A DNA stretch of 64,000 nt, from NCBI GenBank assembly GCA_963773625.1, contig CAVZCJ010000001.1, positions 62,001 through 126,000 of the forward strand. The letters run 5' to 3'. Shown in pieces: positions 25,283 to 38,438 of the stretch. This stretch comes from DATARH01 sp963773625 (lineage in GTDB: Bacteria > Pseudomonadota > Alphaproteobacteria > ATCC43930 > CGMCC-115725). The notes beneath the pieces were generated by a model. The model saw only the letters and a program-made list of their open reading frames with translations, was not told where the DNA came from and made no database searches. Each line of letters begins with the position of its first letter. Position 1 is the stretch's first letter. The position numbers and the translations under genes were made by a program.

Positions 25283-25296
25283 GGCTCCGGAAACCG

Positions 25297-26847
<1,551 letters not shown>

Positions 26848-26870
26848 CGGCGACGCCGGCTCTCGCTCAC

Positions 26871-27530
26871 CTGGCCCGGGAGATCGCCACACAACCGCCA
26901 CAACGGCGCTGCATCGTCACCGGAGAGACCGGCGATCGGGCCGCGCTGCTGCGCTTCGTCGTCGGCCCGGATGGCTCGATCGTCCCGGATATCGAGGCGC
27001 GGCTGCCCGGACGGGGTTTGTGGTTGTTGTCGCGCCGAGATATAGTGGAGCGGGCGGTTGCAAAGCGGGCGTTTGCGCGCGCGGCGCGGCGTCCAGTGGG
27101 GGTTCCGCACGAACTTGCGGATCGCGTCGAGGCCCTGCTGGTCCGGCGTTGTTGCGATACGCTCGGGCTGGCGCGGCGGGCAGGATTGGCGGTCGCCGGG
27201 TCCGAGCGGGTGAAAGATGCGGTGCGCCGTGGTGACGCGGCGCTGCTGTTACTGGCGTTGGACGGCGCCGAGGCCGGCCGCAAAAAGCTGGCTGCGCTGG
27301 CACGGGAGATCGCGTCGGCGACGGTGCTGTCAGCGGATGAGCTGAGCGCGGCTTTCGCGCGTGAGCGCGCGGTGTTCGTCGCCGTTGGGCCAGGGCCGCT
27401 CAGCTCCCGATTGCTCGTCGACCTTCGACGGCTAGCTGGGTTTCGAGCCGCGACGGCGTTGACGGATGGGATGGAATTCGCTCCGGTCGAACCGGGGCCG
27501 CGGAATGGTGGTGTGAGAGAGCATGAGTGA
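26871..27530 (+). CDS. ylxR: YlxR/DUF448 plus L7Ae-like RNA-binding protein; start unclear
   Basis: The frame shows the YlxR signature RRCIVTGE and RLPGRGLW (26904-27026), then an L7Ae/L30e-like RNA-binding domain (TLGLARRAGLAVAGSERV) and a long tail. This two-domain form is common between nusA and infB in alphaproteobacteria. No ATG, GTG or TTG exists in frame between the nusA stop and the conserved start; the first TTG (27018) would delete the YlxR core. CTG 26871 is used here as a placeholder. A start codon altered by a sequence error (ATC at 26883 is well placed) is possible. The end overlaps infB by 8 bp. Confidence 0.75.
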   Translation: MAREIATQPPQRRCIVTGETGDRAALLRFVVGPDGSIVPDIEARLPGRGLWLLSRRDIVERAVAKRAFARAARRPVGVPHELADRVEALLVRRCCDTLGLARRAGLAVAGSERVKDAVRRGDAALLLLALDGAEAGRKKLAALAREIASATVLSADELSAAFARERAVFVAVGPGPLSSRLLVDLRRLAGFRAATALTDGMEFAPVEPGPRNGGVREHE

Positions 27531-30159
27531 CGTAGACCAAGAGCAGAAGCGGCCCTTGACCTTGCGGACCGGCGGTACGCTTGGCCTGAACCGGCCTCCC
27601 GAGCCCGGTCAGGTCAAGCAGCAGTTCTCGCATGGCCGCCAAAAGCTGGTCGCCGTCGAGGTCCGCAAGAAGCGGATAATCATGCCTGGTGCCGCCCCCG
27701 AGCCGGCGAAGGCGGAGACCGCCGCCGCGCCCGCGGTGGCCCGCGCGCCGCTGACCATACCGATGCCCGCCGCCGCGCCGGCGACACCCGCCGAGAGCGA
27801 AACGCCGCGCCGGGTCGTCTCGATTCCGCGGGCGTTGACCGCCGACGAGCGGGCGGGACGGTTGCGCGCCGTCCAGCACGCGCAGAAGGCGGACGTCGAA
27901 GCGCGGCATCGCGCCGCGCTCGCCGAAGCCGATCGCCGTCGCGAAGAAGCCGCGCGGGCCGCCGAGGAAGCCAGACGTCAGGCTGAGGAAGACGCGCGCC
28001 GGAAGGTCGAGGAAGAAGAGGCGCGAAAACGCGCCGCGGAAGAGGCAAAGCAGCGCTCCGAGAGCGCGGAGGCGCAGCGCAAGGAAGAAGAATCGCGCCG
28101 CGAGGTCGCGGAACGCGCTGGCCAGGCAGCCGCCGCGAAGTTCGCGGCACTCGCTGCCGCCGGCAAAGCGGCGATGCCGGCCGAGGAAGAAGAGGAACCG
28201 GCGCCCACTCGCCACGGCCGGCCCGATGCTCGACGCCCTGCGACGCCCGTGCGGCGCAACGAACCGAGGCGGCGCGACGGCAAGCTGACCGTCACCCGCG
28301 CGCTTTCCGACGAAGAGGAGAAAACCCGCAGTTTCGCGTCGGTGCGCCGTGCCCGCGAGCGCGAGCGGATGCGGATGCACGGCGAGACCGAGCAGGCGAA
28401 GATTGTGCGAGAGGTTGTCATCCCCGAGACCATCACGGTCGCCGAGTTGGCCAATCGCATGGCCGAACGCGGTGCAGACGTGGTCAGGGCGCTGATGAAG
28501 ATGGGTGTCATGGCAACGGTCAATCAAGTGATCGACGCTGATACGGCCGAGTTGGTGGTGTCCGAGTTCGGTCATCGGTTGCGCCGCGTCGCCGAATCCG
28601 ATGTCGAGATCGGCATGCGTGGCGAGGCCGATACTGACGAGAGCCTGGAGCCACGCGCTCCGGTCGTTACCGTCATGGGTCATGTCGACCACGGCAAGAC
28701 GTCGCTGCTCGACGCGTTGCGTGAGACAGACGTCGCGGCGGGTGAGGCAGGCGGAATTACCCAACATATCGGCGCCTATCGCGTGACGCTGAAGAGCGGC
28801 AAGCAGATCGCCTTTATCGACACGCCGGGCCACCAGGCCTTCACCGCGATGCGGGCGCGCGGCGCCAATGCCACTGACATCGTCGTACTGGTGGTCGCCG
28901 CCGATGACGGCATCATGGAGCAGACCGTCGAGGCAATCCGCCACGCCAAGGCCGCCCAGGTGCCGATTATCGTCGCGATCAACAAGATCGACCGGCCCGA
29001 CGCCAAGCCCGAGCGCGTGCGTCAGGAGCTGCTGCAGCATGAGCTTGTCGTCGAAGAGCTTGGCGGCGACGTGCTCGATGTCGAGGTGTCGGCGACCAAA
29101 AAGACCAACCTCGACAAACTCGAGGAAGCGATCCTGTTGCAGGCCGAGCTGTTGGACCTCAAGGCCAATCCGAACCGCCCCGCCGAAGGCGTCGTGCTCG
29201 AAGCCCAAGTTGAGCGCGGCCGTGGCGCGATCGCCACCGTCTTGATCCAGCGTGGCACCGCGAAGGTCGGCGACATCTTCGTCGCCGGCGGCGTCTGGGG
29301 CCGGGTGCGCGCGCTGGTGGACGACCGCGGCCAGAATCTGCGTGAGGCCGGTCCGTCGACCCCGATCGAGGTCCTCGGGCTCAACAGCGCGCCGATGGCC
29401 GGCGACGATTTCGTCGTCGTCGAAAGCGAAAGCCGCGCACGCGAGATCGCCGAATACCGTGATCGCCTCCGCCGCGAAAAGGCGGCGGCTGCGACCGGGC
29501 GTGGCACGCTCGAGGACATGTTCTCGCAGATCACCGCCGGCTCCGCCAAAGAGTTGCCGATCGTCATCAAGGGCGATGTCCAAGGCTCGGTCGAGGCGAT
29601 TACCGGCTCGCTGGAGAAGCTCTCCACCGACGAGGTGGCGATGCGCGTTCTGCATTCCGGCGTGGGTGGGATCAACGAAAGCGATGTAATCCTCGCCAAG
29701 GCGACTGGCGCGGTCATCGTCGGGTTCAACGTCCGCGCCAACCCGGCGGCGCGCGACCTGGCGCGGCGTGACGGCGTCGAGATCCGCTACTACGCGATCA
29801 TCTACGACGTCATCGACGACATGAAGGCCGCGCTGTCGGGGATGCTGTCGCCGACCTTGCGCGAGCGCTTCCTCGGCAATGCCGCGATCCGCGAGGTTTT
29901 CAACATCACCCGCGTCGGCAAGGTCGCCGGCTGCATGGTGACCGACGGCACGGTCCGTCGCGGTGCCAAGGTGCGGCTGTTGCGCGACAATATCGTCATC
30001 CACGAGGGCAGCCTGAAGACCCTGAAGCGCTTCAAGGACGAGGTTCGCGAGGTCCGCGAGGGCTACGAGTGCGGCATGGCCTTCGAGAATTACGAGAACA
30101 TTCAGGTCGGCGACACGATCGAGTGCTTCGACATCGAGGAAGTCGCCCGCGCGCTGTAG
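27523..30159 (+). CDS. infB: Translation initiation factor IF-2
   Basis: 878 residues. A long Ala/Glu/Arg-rich charged linker (about 60-260) follows an N-terminal IF2-associated domain. The G domain has GHVDHGKTS (G1, about 386), DTPGHQAF (G3) and NKID (G4), then domains II, III and C-terminal IF2C. It positions fMet-tRNA on the 30S subunit and promotes subunit joining. The start overlaps the ylxR-type gene, supporting one operon. Confidence 0.98.
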   Translation: MSDVDQEQKRPLTLRTGGTLGLNRPPEPGQVKQQFSHGRQKLVAVEVRKKRIIMPGAAPEPAKAETAAAPAVARAPLTIPMPAAAPATPAESETPRRVVSIPRALTADERAGRLRAVQHAQKADVEARHRAALAEADRRREEAARAAEEARRQAEEDARRKVEEEEARKRAAEEAKQRSESAEAQRKEEESRREVAERAGQAAAAKFAALAAAGKAAMPAEEEEEPAPTRHGRPDARRPATPVRRNEPRRRDGKLTVTRALSDEEEKTRSFASVRRARERERMRMHGETEQAKIVREVVIPETITVAELANRMAERGADVVRALMKMGVMATVNQVIDADTAELVVSEFGHRLRRVAESDVEIGMRGEADTDESLEPRAPVVTVMGHVDHGKTSLLDALRETDVAAGEAGGITQHIGAYRVTLKSGKQIAFIDTPGHQAFTAMRARGANATDIVVLVVAADDGIMEQTVEAIRHAKAAQVPIIVAINKIDRPDAKPERVRQELLQHELVVEELGGDVLDVEVSATKKTNLDKLEEAILLQAELLDLKANPNRPAEGVVLEAQVERGRGAIATVLIQRGTAKVGDIFVAGGVWGRVRALVDDRGQNLREAGPSTPIEVLGLNSAPMAGDDFVVVESESRAREIAEYRDRLRREKAAAATGRGTLEDMFSQITAGSAKELPIVIKGDVQGSVEAITGSLEKLSTDEVAMRVLHSGVGGINESDVILAKATGAVIVGFNVRANPAARDLARRDGVEIRYYAIIYDVIDDMKAALSGMLSPTLRERFLGNAAIREVFNITRVGKVAGCMVTDGTVRRGAKVRLLRDNIVIHEGSLKTLKRFKDEVREVREGYECGMAFENYENIQVGDTIECFDIEEVARAL

Positions 30160-30167
30160 CCGGTCAC

Positions 30168-30578
30168 ATGTCTCGTCACGAGCGTCATGAACGAAGGGCC
30201 GAGCCAAGCCAGCGGCAGCTGCGCGTCGGCGAGGAACTGCGCCACGCGCTGGCCCAGCTGTTGCGGCCAGGCGAGCTGCGCGATCCCGATCTATACGACG
30301 CCAATGTCACCGTGACCGAAGTGCGGGTCAGCCCCGATCTTCGCAACGCCACGGCTTTTGTCATGCCGCTGGGCGGCGCGAATGCCGCTGACATCATTTC
30401 GGCGCTGCGGCGGAGCGCGCCGTTCCTCAAGGGCCGGGTCGCCCGCACGGTGCAGTTGCGGCTTGTGCCGAATTTGAGCTTCGCGCTCGACAGCGCTTTC
30501 GACAACGCCGAGCGGATCGCCACGGTGCTGCACAGCGAGGCGGTGGAGCGCGACTTGCGCGACCAGAATGAGAACTGA
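30168..30578 (+). CDS. rbfA: 30S ribosome-binding factor RbfA
   Basis: 136 residues from ATG 30168, 8 bp after infB. The KH-like fold pattern is present: RVGEELRHALAQLL, VTVTEVRVSPDLRNA and LRLVPNLSFALDSAF. RbfA helps late 16S processing and cold adaptation. Its end overlaps truB by 11 bp. Length is typical. Confidence 0.95.
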   Translation: MSRHERHERRAEPSQRQLRVGEELRHALAQLLRPGELRDPDLYDANVTVTEVRVSPDLRNATAFVMPLGGANAADIISALRRSAPFLKGRVARTVQLRLVPNLSFALDSAFDNAERIATVLHSEAVERDLRDQNEN

Positions 30579-31479
30579 GCGCTGCCCCAGCGGTTGGCTC
30601 GTCATCGACAAGCCGGCCGGGGTAACGTCGAGCAAGGTGGTTGTGCGGCTGCGACATGCCACCGGCACGAAAGCGGGGCATGCGGGTACGCTCGACCCGC
30701 TCGCGACGGGCATCCTGCCCATCGCGCTCGGCGAGGCGACCAAGACGGTCGGCTTCGTCTCGAAGGCGACCAAGCGCTACCGGTTTCGCGTGCGCTGGGG
30801 CATCGCCACCGAGACTGACGATGCCGAGGGTGAGCCCATCGCCGAAAGCGCGGCGCGCCCCGACGAGGCGGCCATTTGCAGCGCGCTGCCCCGGTTCACC
30901 GGACGGCTTTTGCAGCGGCCACCGGCCTATTCGGCGATCAAAGTCGCCGGCCGCCGCGCCTATGCGCTGGCCCGCGCCGGCAAGGCTCCACGCCTCGCCG
31001 AACGGCCTGTCGAGATTACCGAACTCGACCTCACTGCCCTTCCCGATCGCGACCACGCCGATTTCGAGGCTGTTGTTGGCGAGGGCACCTATATCCGTTC
31101 GCTCGCCCGCGACCTCGCCGCAGCGCTCGGGACTTGCGGCTATGTCGCCGCGCTGCGCCGTCTTTCGGTCGGCCGCTTCACCGAAGCCCAAGCAATTTCG
31201 CTGGATTTGGCGACTACCCTTGGGCATAGTCTCCCCGCTTCCGGGCATCTACTGCCGATCGAGGCGGCGCTGGACGACATCCCGGCGCTGGCATTGACGG
31301 CAGACGAGGCCGCCCGACTTCGCCATGGCCAGCCAATCGTGCTGACCCAGTGCGAAGGCGCCTGCCTCGACCGGTTTGACGACGGCACGATCGTCGGCGC
31401 GCGGCACGATCAGCTTTTGATCGGACTGGCGCGCATCGAAAACGGGCGTCTGCGGCCGGTGCGGATAATCAATTGCTGA
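30568..31479 (+). CDS. truB: tRNA pseudouridine-55 synthase
   Basis: 303 residues with the catalytic Asp in HAGTLDPLATG (about residue 43) and the RRAYALARAG and GTYIRSLARDL family motifs. A C-terminal domain of about 80 residues follows. TruB makes the T-loop pseudouridine of tRNAs. It lies inside the conserved rbfA-truB-rpsO-pnp order. Confidence 0.96.
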   Translation: MRTERCPSGWLVIDKPAGVTSSKVVVRLRHATGTKAGHAGTLDPLATGILPIALGEATKTVGFVSKATKRYRFRVRWGIATETDDAEGEPIAESAARPDEAAICSALPRFTGRLLQRPPAYSAIKVAGRRAYALARAGKAPRLAERPVEITELDLTALPDRDHADFEAVVGEGTYIRSLARDLAAALGTCGYVAALRRLSVGRFTEAQAISLDLATTLGHSLPASGHLLPIEAALDDIPALALTADEAARLRHGQPIVLTQCEGACLDRFDDGTIVGARHDQLLIGLARIENGRLRPVRIINC

Positions 31480-31492
31480 AGAAAGGGCCACG

Positions 31493-31762
31493 ATGTCGAT
31501 AACCGCGGAGCGCAAACAGTCGCTCATCGGCGAATACGCCGTTAAATCGGGTGATACCGGCTCGCCCGAAGTCCAGGTCGCGATCCTGTCCGAGCGGATT
31601 CGCAACCTGACCGACCATCTTGGGATGCATAAGAAGGACTTTCACTCGCGACGCGGGCTGTTGGTCATGGTCGGCCAGCGGCGGCGTCTGCTGGACTATC
31701 TGAAACGTTCGGATGCAACGCGATACGAGACGCTGATCGGGCGCCTCGGGCTGCGGCGCTGA
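31493..31762 (+). CDS. rpsO: 30S ribosomal protein S15
   Basis: 89 residues, exact family length. Shows GDTGSPEVQVAILSERI and LGMHKKDFHSRRGLL, the conserved 16S rRNA-binding helices. A weak AAGAAAGG site precedes ATG 31493. It is followed by a structured spacer before pnp. Confidence 0.98.
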   Translation: MSITAERKQSLIGEYAVKSGDTGSPEVQVAILSERIRNLTDHLGMHKKDFHSRRGLLVMVGQRRRLLDYLKRSDATRYETLIGRLGLRR

Positions 31763-31801
31763 CCTGTTGGGAAGACGCCGCATCCGCTCCCCGGCAACGA
31801 T

Positions 31802-31915
31802 GCCGCCCGCGGTGGGCGGCGCACGCAGCCGGTTCATGAGTTCCAACATCACAATGACGCGGCCACAGGGCCGCACAAGAAACGCTGTCAGCACGCGAGG
31901 GAATCCGCTCTCGCG
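31802..31915 (+). promoter_or_regulatory. Structured rpsO-pnp spacer
   Basis: The 189-bp spacer contains two hairpins: GCCGCCC-GCGGT-GGGCGGC (31802-31820) and CGCGAG...CTCGCG (31894-31915). In E. coli the pnp leader hairpin is cut by RNase III for autoregulation by PNPase. A similar role here is inferred from position and structure only. Confidence 0.5.
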
Positions 31916-31951
31916 AGCGCTGCTGCCTATGTTCGCAAAGGATGAACGATA

Positions 31952-34102
<2,151 letters not shown>

Positions 34103-34144
34103 CAATGGAGGCTAGCCTCGGCTGCTCATGCAACTGAAGGGTGG

Positions 34145-34163
34145 CCCCCGGCTTTCGCCGGGG
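34145..34163 (+). terminator. GC-rich hairpin after pnp
   Basis: CCCCGGC-TTTC-GCCGGGG just after the pnp stop, without a T run. It may stabilise the pnp 3' end or reduce read-through into the phosphodiesterase gene. Confidence 0.4.
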
Positions 34164-34174
34164 AGCGTTGCTTG

Positions 34175-34942
34175 ATGCTCGACCTTCCGCCGGTCATCGG
34201 CCATCGCGGTGCAGCGGCGCTTGCGCCGGAGAACACGCTCGCCGGCTTCCGTGTCGCCCAGTCGCTCGGCTGCGCCTGGATCGAATTCGACGTGCGGCTG
34301 ACCGGCGACGGAGCGCTCGTCATCTGCCATGACGATGAGTTGAGGCGAACCACGAGCGGGCGCGGCGCGATCTCGTCCCTGACCCTTGCAGCGATCCGCG
34401 AGGCCGATGCAGGAGGCTGGTTCAACGCACGCTTCACCGGCGAGCGCGTGCCGACGCTTGACGAAGCCCTCGGGCTATGCGGCGAACTAGGGCTCGGCGC
34501 CAACATTGAGATCAAGGCCGAGCGCGGCCGCTGCCCTGCCACAACGGCGACCGTCGCCGCGGCTCTCGACCGGCTCGCCGACGGCTTGCCGCCTCTCCTA
34601 ATATCGAGTTTCCTTGAAGACGCGGTCGCCGAGGCGGCGGCGAGCCTGCCGTCGATCCCGCGCGCAATGTTGTTCCGCAGGGTGCCCGCAGGCTGGCACC
34701 GGATCGCCGAGACACTTGGCTGTGCCACGGTCAATGCCGATCAGCGCTACCTTACGGCTGGCCTTGTCGCCGAGATCGGTGCGGCCGGCTATCCGGTGCT
34801 CGCCTACACCGTGAACGACATTGCGCAGGCCCGACGCCTCTATAGCTGGGGTGTCACTTCCGTTTTCTCCGATGTACCCAATATAATGCGAGCCGCGGCA
34901 GCGCCTGTGAGGGGCGGCGCGCGGCGGGGAGCAACAGCTTGA
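34175..34942 (+). CDS. Glycerophosphodiester phosphodiesterase
   Basis: 255 residues from ATG 34175. Catalytic pattern of the GDPD family: HRGAAALAPENT (about residues 10-21), EFDVRLTGDG with the metal-binding E and D, and CHDDEL. No signal peptide, so a cytoplasmic UgpQ-type enzyme hydrolysing deacylated phospholipid diesters to glycerol-3-phosphate. Its TGA overlaps the TTG of the next gene. Confidence 0.92.
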   Translation: MLDLPPVIGHRGAAALAPENTLAGFRVAQSLGCAWIEFDVRLTGDGALVICHDDELRRTTSGRGAISSLTLAAIREADAGGWFNARFTGERVPTLDEALGLCGELGLGANIEIKAERGRCPATTATVAAALDRLADGLPPLLISSFLEDAVAEAAASLPSIPRAMLFRRVPAGWHRIAETLGCATVNADQRYLTAGLVAEIGAAGYPVLAYTVNDIAQARRLYSWGVTSVFSDVPNIMRAAAAPVRGGARRGATA

Positions 34943-36336
34943 GACCGCTCATTCCCCTAGTGATTTCGGGACGCGAGGTGCTGCCGCTCATCGAGGGCGG
35001 CAAGGGCATCTCGGTCTCGAACGGCGAGAGTTCCGGCGCCTGGGCGGCTTCGGGCACGGTTGGGACGTTTTCCGGCGTCAACGCCGACAGCTTCGATGCC
35101 GCCGGCGAGCCGATCCCGCAGATCTATCACGGCCGCACCCGGCGCGATCGGCACGAGGAGTTGATCGCTTACGCGATCGCCGGCGGCATCCACCAAGCCC
35201 GCGTGGCGCACGAACGCTCGAACGGCCAGGGCCGCATCCACATGAACGTGCTGTGGGAGATGGCGGCAGCGGAGCGGGTGCTGAACGGCGTTCTCGAGGG
35301 CGCGCGCGGGCTCATCCACGGCGTCACCTGCGGCGCCGGAATGCCCTACCGGATTGCCGAGATCTGCGCGCGCTACGGCGTCTACTACTACCCGATCGTG
35401 TCGTCGGCCCGGGCCTTCCGCGCTTTGTGGAAGCGCGCGTATCACAAATTCAGCGAATGGCTGGGGGGCGTTGTCTACGAGGACCCGTGGCTGGCGGGAG
35501 GCCATAACGGGTTGTCCAACGTGGAAGACCCGGACAAGCCCGAGCCGCCGCGCCCGCGCGTGCGCGACCTGCGTACCATGATGACGGAGTTTGGCGTCGG
35601 ATCGACGCCGATCTTCATGGCTGGCGGTGTGTGGTATCTGCGGGATTGGGAGGACTGGATCGACGATCCGGAAATCGGCCCGGTCGCCTTTCAGTTCGGC
35701 ACAAGGCCGCTCCTGACCCAGGAAAGCCCGATCTCGGATGCGTGGAAGCAAAGGCTGCTGACGCTCAAGGAAGGCGACGTCTTCCTCAACCATTTCAGCC
35801 CGACCGGCTTCTACTCATCGGCGGTGCGCAACCGCTTCCTCAACGAACTGCAGCAGCGCGCCGAGCACCAGGTCGCCTACACCGTGGAGCCGGTCGGGGA
35901 GCACGTCGCCGAGTTCCACGTCGGCGCGCGCGGCCGCTCGGTCTACCTGACCCCGCATGACCGCGAGTCGGCGCAGCGCTGGGTCGCCGAGGGCTTTACC
36001 GAGGCGCTGCGCACGCCGGACTCAACGCTGATTTTCGTGACCCCGCCCAAGGCGTTCGAGATTCGCACCGATCAGATCAACTGCATGGGTTGCCTGAGCG
36101 CCTGCCAATTTTCCAACTGGGCGCAGACCGAACAAGGCACCACCGGCAAGAAGGCCGACCCGCGCAGCTTCTGCATCCAGAAGACGCTGCAGCAGATCTG
36201 CCATTCTGACGACATCGAAACCGAGCTGATGTTCGCTGGGCACAACGCCTTCAAGTTTGCTTCGGACCCGTTCTACGCCAACGGCTACATCCCGACCGTG
36301 CGCGAGCTGGTCGACCGCATCGTGACCGGCGATTGA
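34939..36336 (+). CDS. Nitronate monooxygenase-family flavoprotein with C-terminal cysteine cluster
   Basis: 465 residues. The TTG start (34939) overlaps the previous stop; the conserved N-terminus PLVISGREVLPLIEGGKG begins four residues later. The TIM-barrel pattern of NMO/2-nitropropane dioxygenase enzymes is seen (HGVTCGAGMPYRI, then FMAGGVWYLRDW as the FMN phosphate site). Residues about 380-420 have CMGCLSAC, then a distant C and another C, which could hold an Fe-S cluster. This is longer than the usual 320-380-residue NMOs. The substrate is unknown. Confidence 0.8.
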   Translation: MRPLIPLVISGREVLPLIEGGKGISVSNGESSGAWAASGTVGTFSGVNADSFDAAGEPIPQIYHGRTRRDRHEELIAYAIAGGIHQARVAHERSNGQGRIHMNVLWEMAAAERVLNGVLEGARGLIHGVTCGAGMPYRIAEICARYGVYYYPIVSSARAFRALWKRAYHKFSEWLGGVVYEDPWLAGGHNGLSNVEDPDKPEPPRPRVRDLRTMMTEFGVGSTPIFMAGGVWYLRDWEDWIDDPEIGPVAFQFGTRPLLTQESPISDAWKQRLLTLKEGDVFLNHFSPTGFYSSAVRNRFLNELQQRAEHQVAYTVEPVGEHVAEFHVGARGRSVYLTPHDRESAQRWVAEGFTEALRTPDSTLIFVTPPKAFEIRTDQINCMGCLSACQFSNWAQTEQGTTGKKADPRSFCIQKTLQQICHSDDIETELMFAGHNAFKFASDPFYANGYIPTVRELVDRIVTGD

Positions 36337-36347
36337 GGCTCCTTCCC

Positions 36348-37892
36348 TCAGGTTCGGGCCCTCTGATAAAGCGCTTCCAGCGACCGGCATAAGGTTTCAA
36401 CGTCGCAGGCGGCGCTGGCGCGCAACCGTTCGCGCATGCCGGCCCGCAAGGCTATCAGCCGCGCCGAAGTATCCGACGCGGCGGCGAGGGCGATCGCCGC
36501 AGCCTCGAAGCCGGCCCGGTCCGCCGCCACGAACTCGTCGAGCCCGGCCGCGAGCAACAGCGATCGGCTGGTTCGGCTGGCCCAGCGATCGCCGTTGAAC
36601 GTCAGCACCGGCACGCCCTGCCACAGCGCTTCGGCGGTGGTCGTGCCGCCGCTATAGGGAAAGGTGTCGAGCGCGACATCCACCCGATCATAGGTGCGCA
36701 GGAATTCGAAATGTTCCGCTCCGCCTTCCAGCAGCAGCCGTTCACCGGCGATGCCGTGGCGGCCGAAGCGGGCGAGTAGCGCGGCGCGATTGGAGGCCTC
36801 GCCGAGCAACTTGTTGCGCAGCAATAGCCGGCTGTCGGGCGCGCCGTGCAGGATCCGTGCGTAGGAAGCCACGGACGCTTCGTTCAGTTTATAGGGGGAG
36901 GCCAGGCAACCGAATGTGAAGCGCCCGGTGGCGGCGCACGGTGGCGGCGCCACCTCCGGCACCGGGTAGAGAACCGCGAACGCCAGATAGGAGCCGGGCA
37001 CGCGGACGACGCGCTCGCAATAAAACTGTTCCTCCTCAGGCGGGAGCACCGCGTCGTCGCCGACCACATAATCGATTTCCGGGAAGCCGGCCGTGCCGTA
37101 CATATTCATCCAGCACACCTGCAACGGCGCCGGCCGATACCGGAACACCGGAAAGCGACTCAACACGCTGTAGCCGTTCAGGTCGATCAGCACATCAAGC
37201 TCGGCCTCAGCGATGCGCTGCGCTAGCGTAGCGTTTGGCATGCCCTTGATTCGCCAAATGCGGTCCTCGTCGTGGTCGACATAGCCACCATCGCCGGACG
37301 GATCGTCGCCGTCCGATAACAGGTGGACCTCGAATTTGTCGCGGTCGTGACGATTGATCACCCCCCAAACGAATTTCATCCAGTTGCGCGCGCCGAAGAA
37401 GCCGCTGAGATAACCGATCCGCAGCTTTTGCCGCGCGGACTTGGGCCGCAGGGCAATCGCGTTGCCGCCGAGGGATTCCGCCCAACGCCGACGTACGGCG
37501 AGGATCGCGGCGTTGTCACAATACGTGCCGCCGGGCGCGATGCAGGCGATATTGGCAAGCGCGAGCGCACGGATTTCAGGATCGTCGATGTCCGCGAGCC
37601 GCTCGAATTCCTCTATCGACGCGTCGACCTCGCCGAGCTGAAACAGCACCTCGGCGAGGCTGCACCGCGCCCCATTCGCATCCGGCCTCAGTTCCACCGC
37701 GCGGCGCAACGCCTCGGCAGCCGCGCCATAGATCTGCAGCGAGCGGAGCGCGGAGCCGAGCCCGTACCATGCCTCGAACAGCGAGTGATCGCCGGCCAGC
37801 GCACTTCGGTAAGCCTCCACCGCTGACGCAAAATTCTTGTCGCGATGCAACGCGTCGGCCCGGCGCAACTCACTCAACGGGTCGGTCGTCAT
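36348..37892 (-). CDS. TPR protein with O-GlcNAc-transferase-like (GT41) domain
   Basis: 514 residues. TPR-like helices at the N-terminus (about 5-115, YRSALAGDHSLFEAWYGLG) are followed by a split GT-B fold: IGYLSGFFG (about 160), LIDLNGYS, then LDTFPYSGGTTTAEALW and GVPVLTF in the C-half. This is the SPINDLY/OGT arrangement, which transfers a sugar from a nucleotide donor to protein Ser/Thr. The protein target is unknown. It is transcribed divergently from irr, 100 bp apart. Confidence 0.85.
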   Translation of the reverse strand: MTTDPLSELRRADALHRDKNFASAVEAYRSALAGDHSLFEAWYGLGSALRSLQIYGAAAEALRRAVELRPDANGARCSLAEVLFQLGEVDASIEEFERLADIDDPEIRALALANIACIAPGGTYCDNAAILAVRRRWAESLGGNAIALRPKSARQKLRIGYLSGFFGARNWMKFVWGVINRHDRDKFEVHLLSDGDDPSGDGGYVDHDEDRIWRIKGMPNATLAQRIAEAELDVLIDLNGYSVLSRFPVFRYRPAPLQVCWMNMYGTAGFPEIDYVVGDDAVLPPEEEQFYCERVVRVPGSYLAFAVLYPVPEVAPPPCAATGRFTFGCLASPYKLNEASVASYARILHGAPDSRLLLRNKLLGEASNRAALLARFGRHGIAGERLLLEGGAEHFEFLRTYDRVDVALDTFPYSGGTTTAEALWQGVPVLTFNGDRWASRTSRSLLLAAGLDEFVAADRAGFEAAAIALAAASDTSARLIALRAGMRERLRASAACDVETLCRSLEALYQRART

Positions 37893-37955
37893 GAACCGCC
37901 GCTCCCTCGCCCCGTGGGATTTTGGGCTCGGCGAATAATGAACAATCCCGCAAGG

Positions 37956-37971
37956 ATAAAGCGCGCTTTAT
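37956..37971 (+). promoter_or_regulatory. 16-bp perfect palindrome upstream of irr
   Basis: ATAAAGCGCGCTTTAT lies 22 bp before the irr ATG, in the divergent promoter region with the glycosyltransferase gene. Position fits an operator for irr. It does not match the ICE box, so another regulator is likely. Confidence 0.5.
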
Positions 37972-37992
37972 TTTCCCTCACACGCCGCCTAT

Positions 37993-38436
37993 ATGTCGCC
38001 CATGGACACGTCATCGTCACATGACGGCATTATCGCAAAGCTGCGCGGTTGCGGACTGCGGCCGACGCGGCAACGCGTGGCTCTGGCACGGTTGCTGTTT
38101 GATGCCGGCGAGCGTCACGTAACCGCCGAGCAACTCCACGGCGAAGCGGCCGCGGCCGCGATCCGCGTGTCGTTGGCGACGGTGTACAACACCCTGCACC
38201 AATTCACGTCTTCGAGCCTGCTGCGCGAAGTCGTGGTCGAACCCGGTTGTTCCTACTTCGACACCAATGTCGAGGACCACCACCATTTCTTCTGTGAGAC
38301 CACCGGGATGTTGCAAGACATCCCCGGGTCCGCGGTGATGGTCAGCCAGCTTCCCGGGGCGCCGGCGGGCACCGAGATCAGCCGCGTTGACGTGATCATC
38401 CGGGTCCGCCGCCAAGGGCCTGCGCCCGTCCTCTGA
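37993..38436 (+). CDS. irr: Iron response regulator Irr (Fur family)
   Basis: 147 residues. A Fur-type winged helix (GLRPTRQRVALARLLF, then ATVYNTLHQF) is followed by the Irr-specific HHHFF box (about 97-101, EDHHHFF). The classic Fur Zn cysteine pairs are absent, as in Irr. Irr senses haem/iron status and binds ICE sequences TTTAGAA-N3-TTCTAAA; exactly such a box follows this gene, in front of rubrerythrin. Confidence 0.9.
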   Translation: MSPMDTSSSHDGIIAKLRGCGLRPTRQRVALARLLFDAGERHVTAEQLHGEAAAAAIRVSLATVYNTLHQFTSSSLLREVVVEPGCSYFDTNVEDHHHFFCETTGMLQDIPGSAVMVSQLPGAPAGTEISRVDVIIRVRRQGPAPVL

Positions 38437-38438
38437 TT

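Noticed and set aside
24730..25296. Upstream extension of the nusA frame through rimP
   Set aside because: Arg/Pro-rich shadow frame over rimP; the family start fits ATG 25297.
27400..30207. 935-codon minus-strand frame opposite infB
   Set aside because: Antisense shadow of infB, common in GC-rich DNA; no domain and the plus strand is clearly coding.
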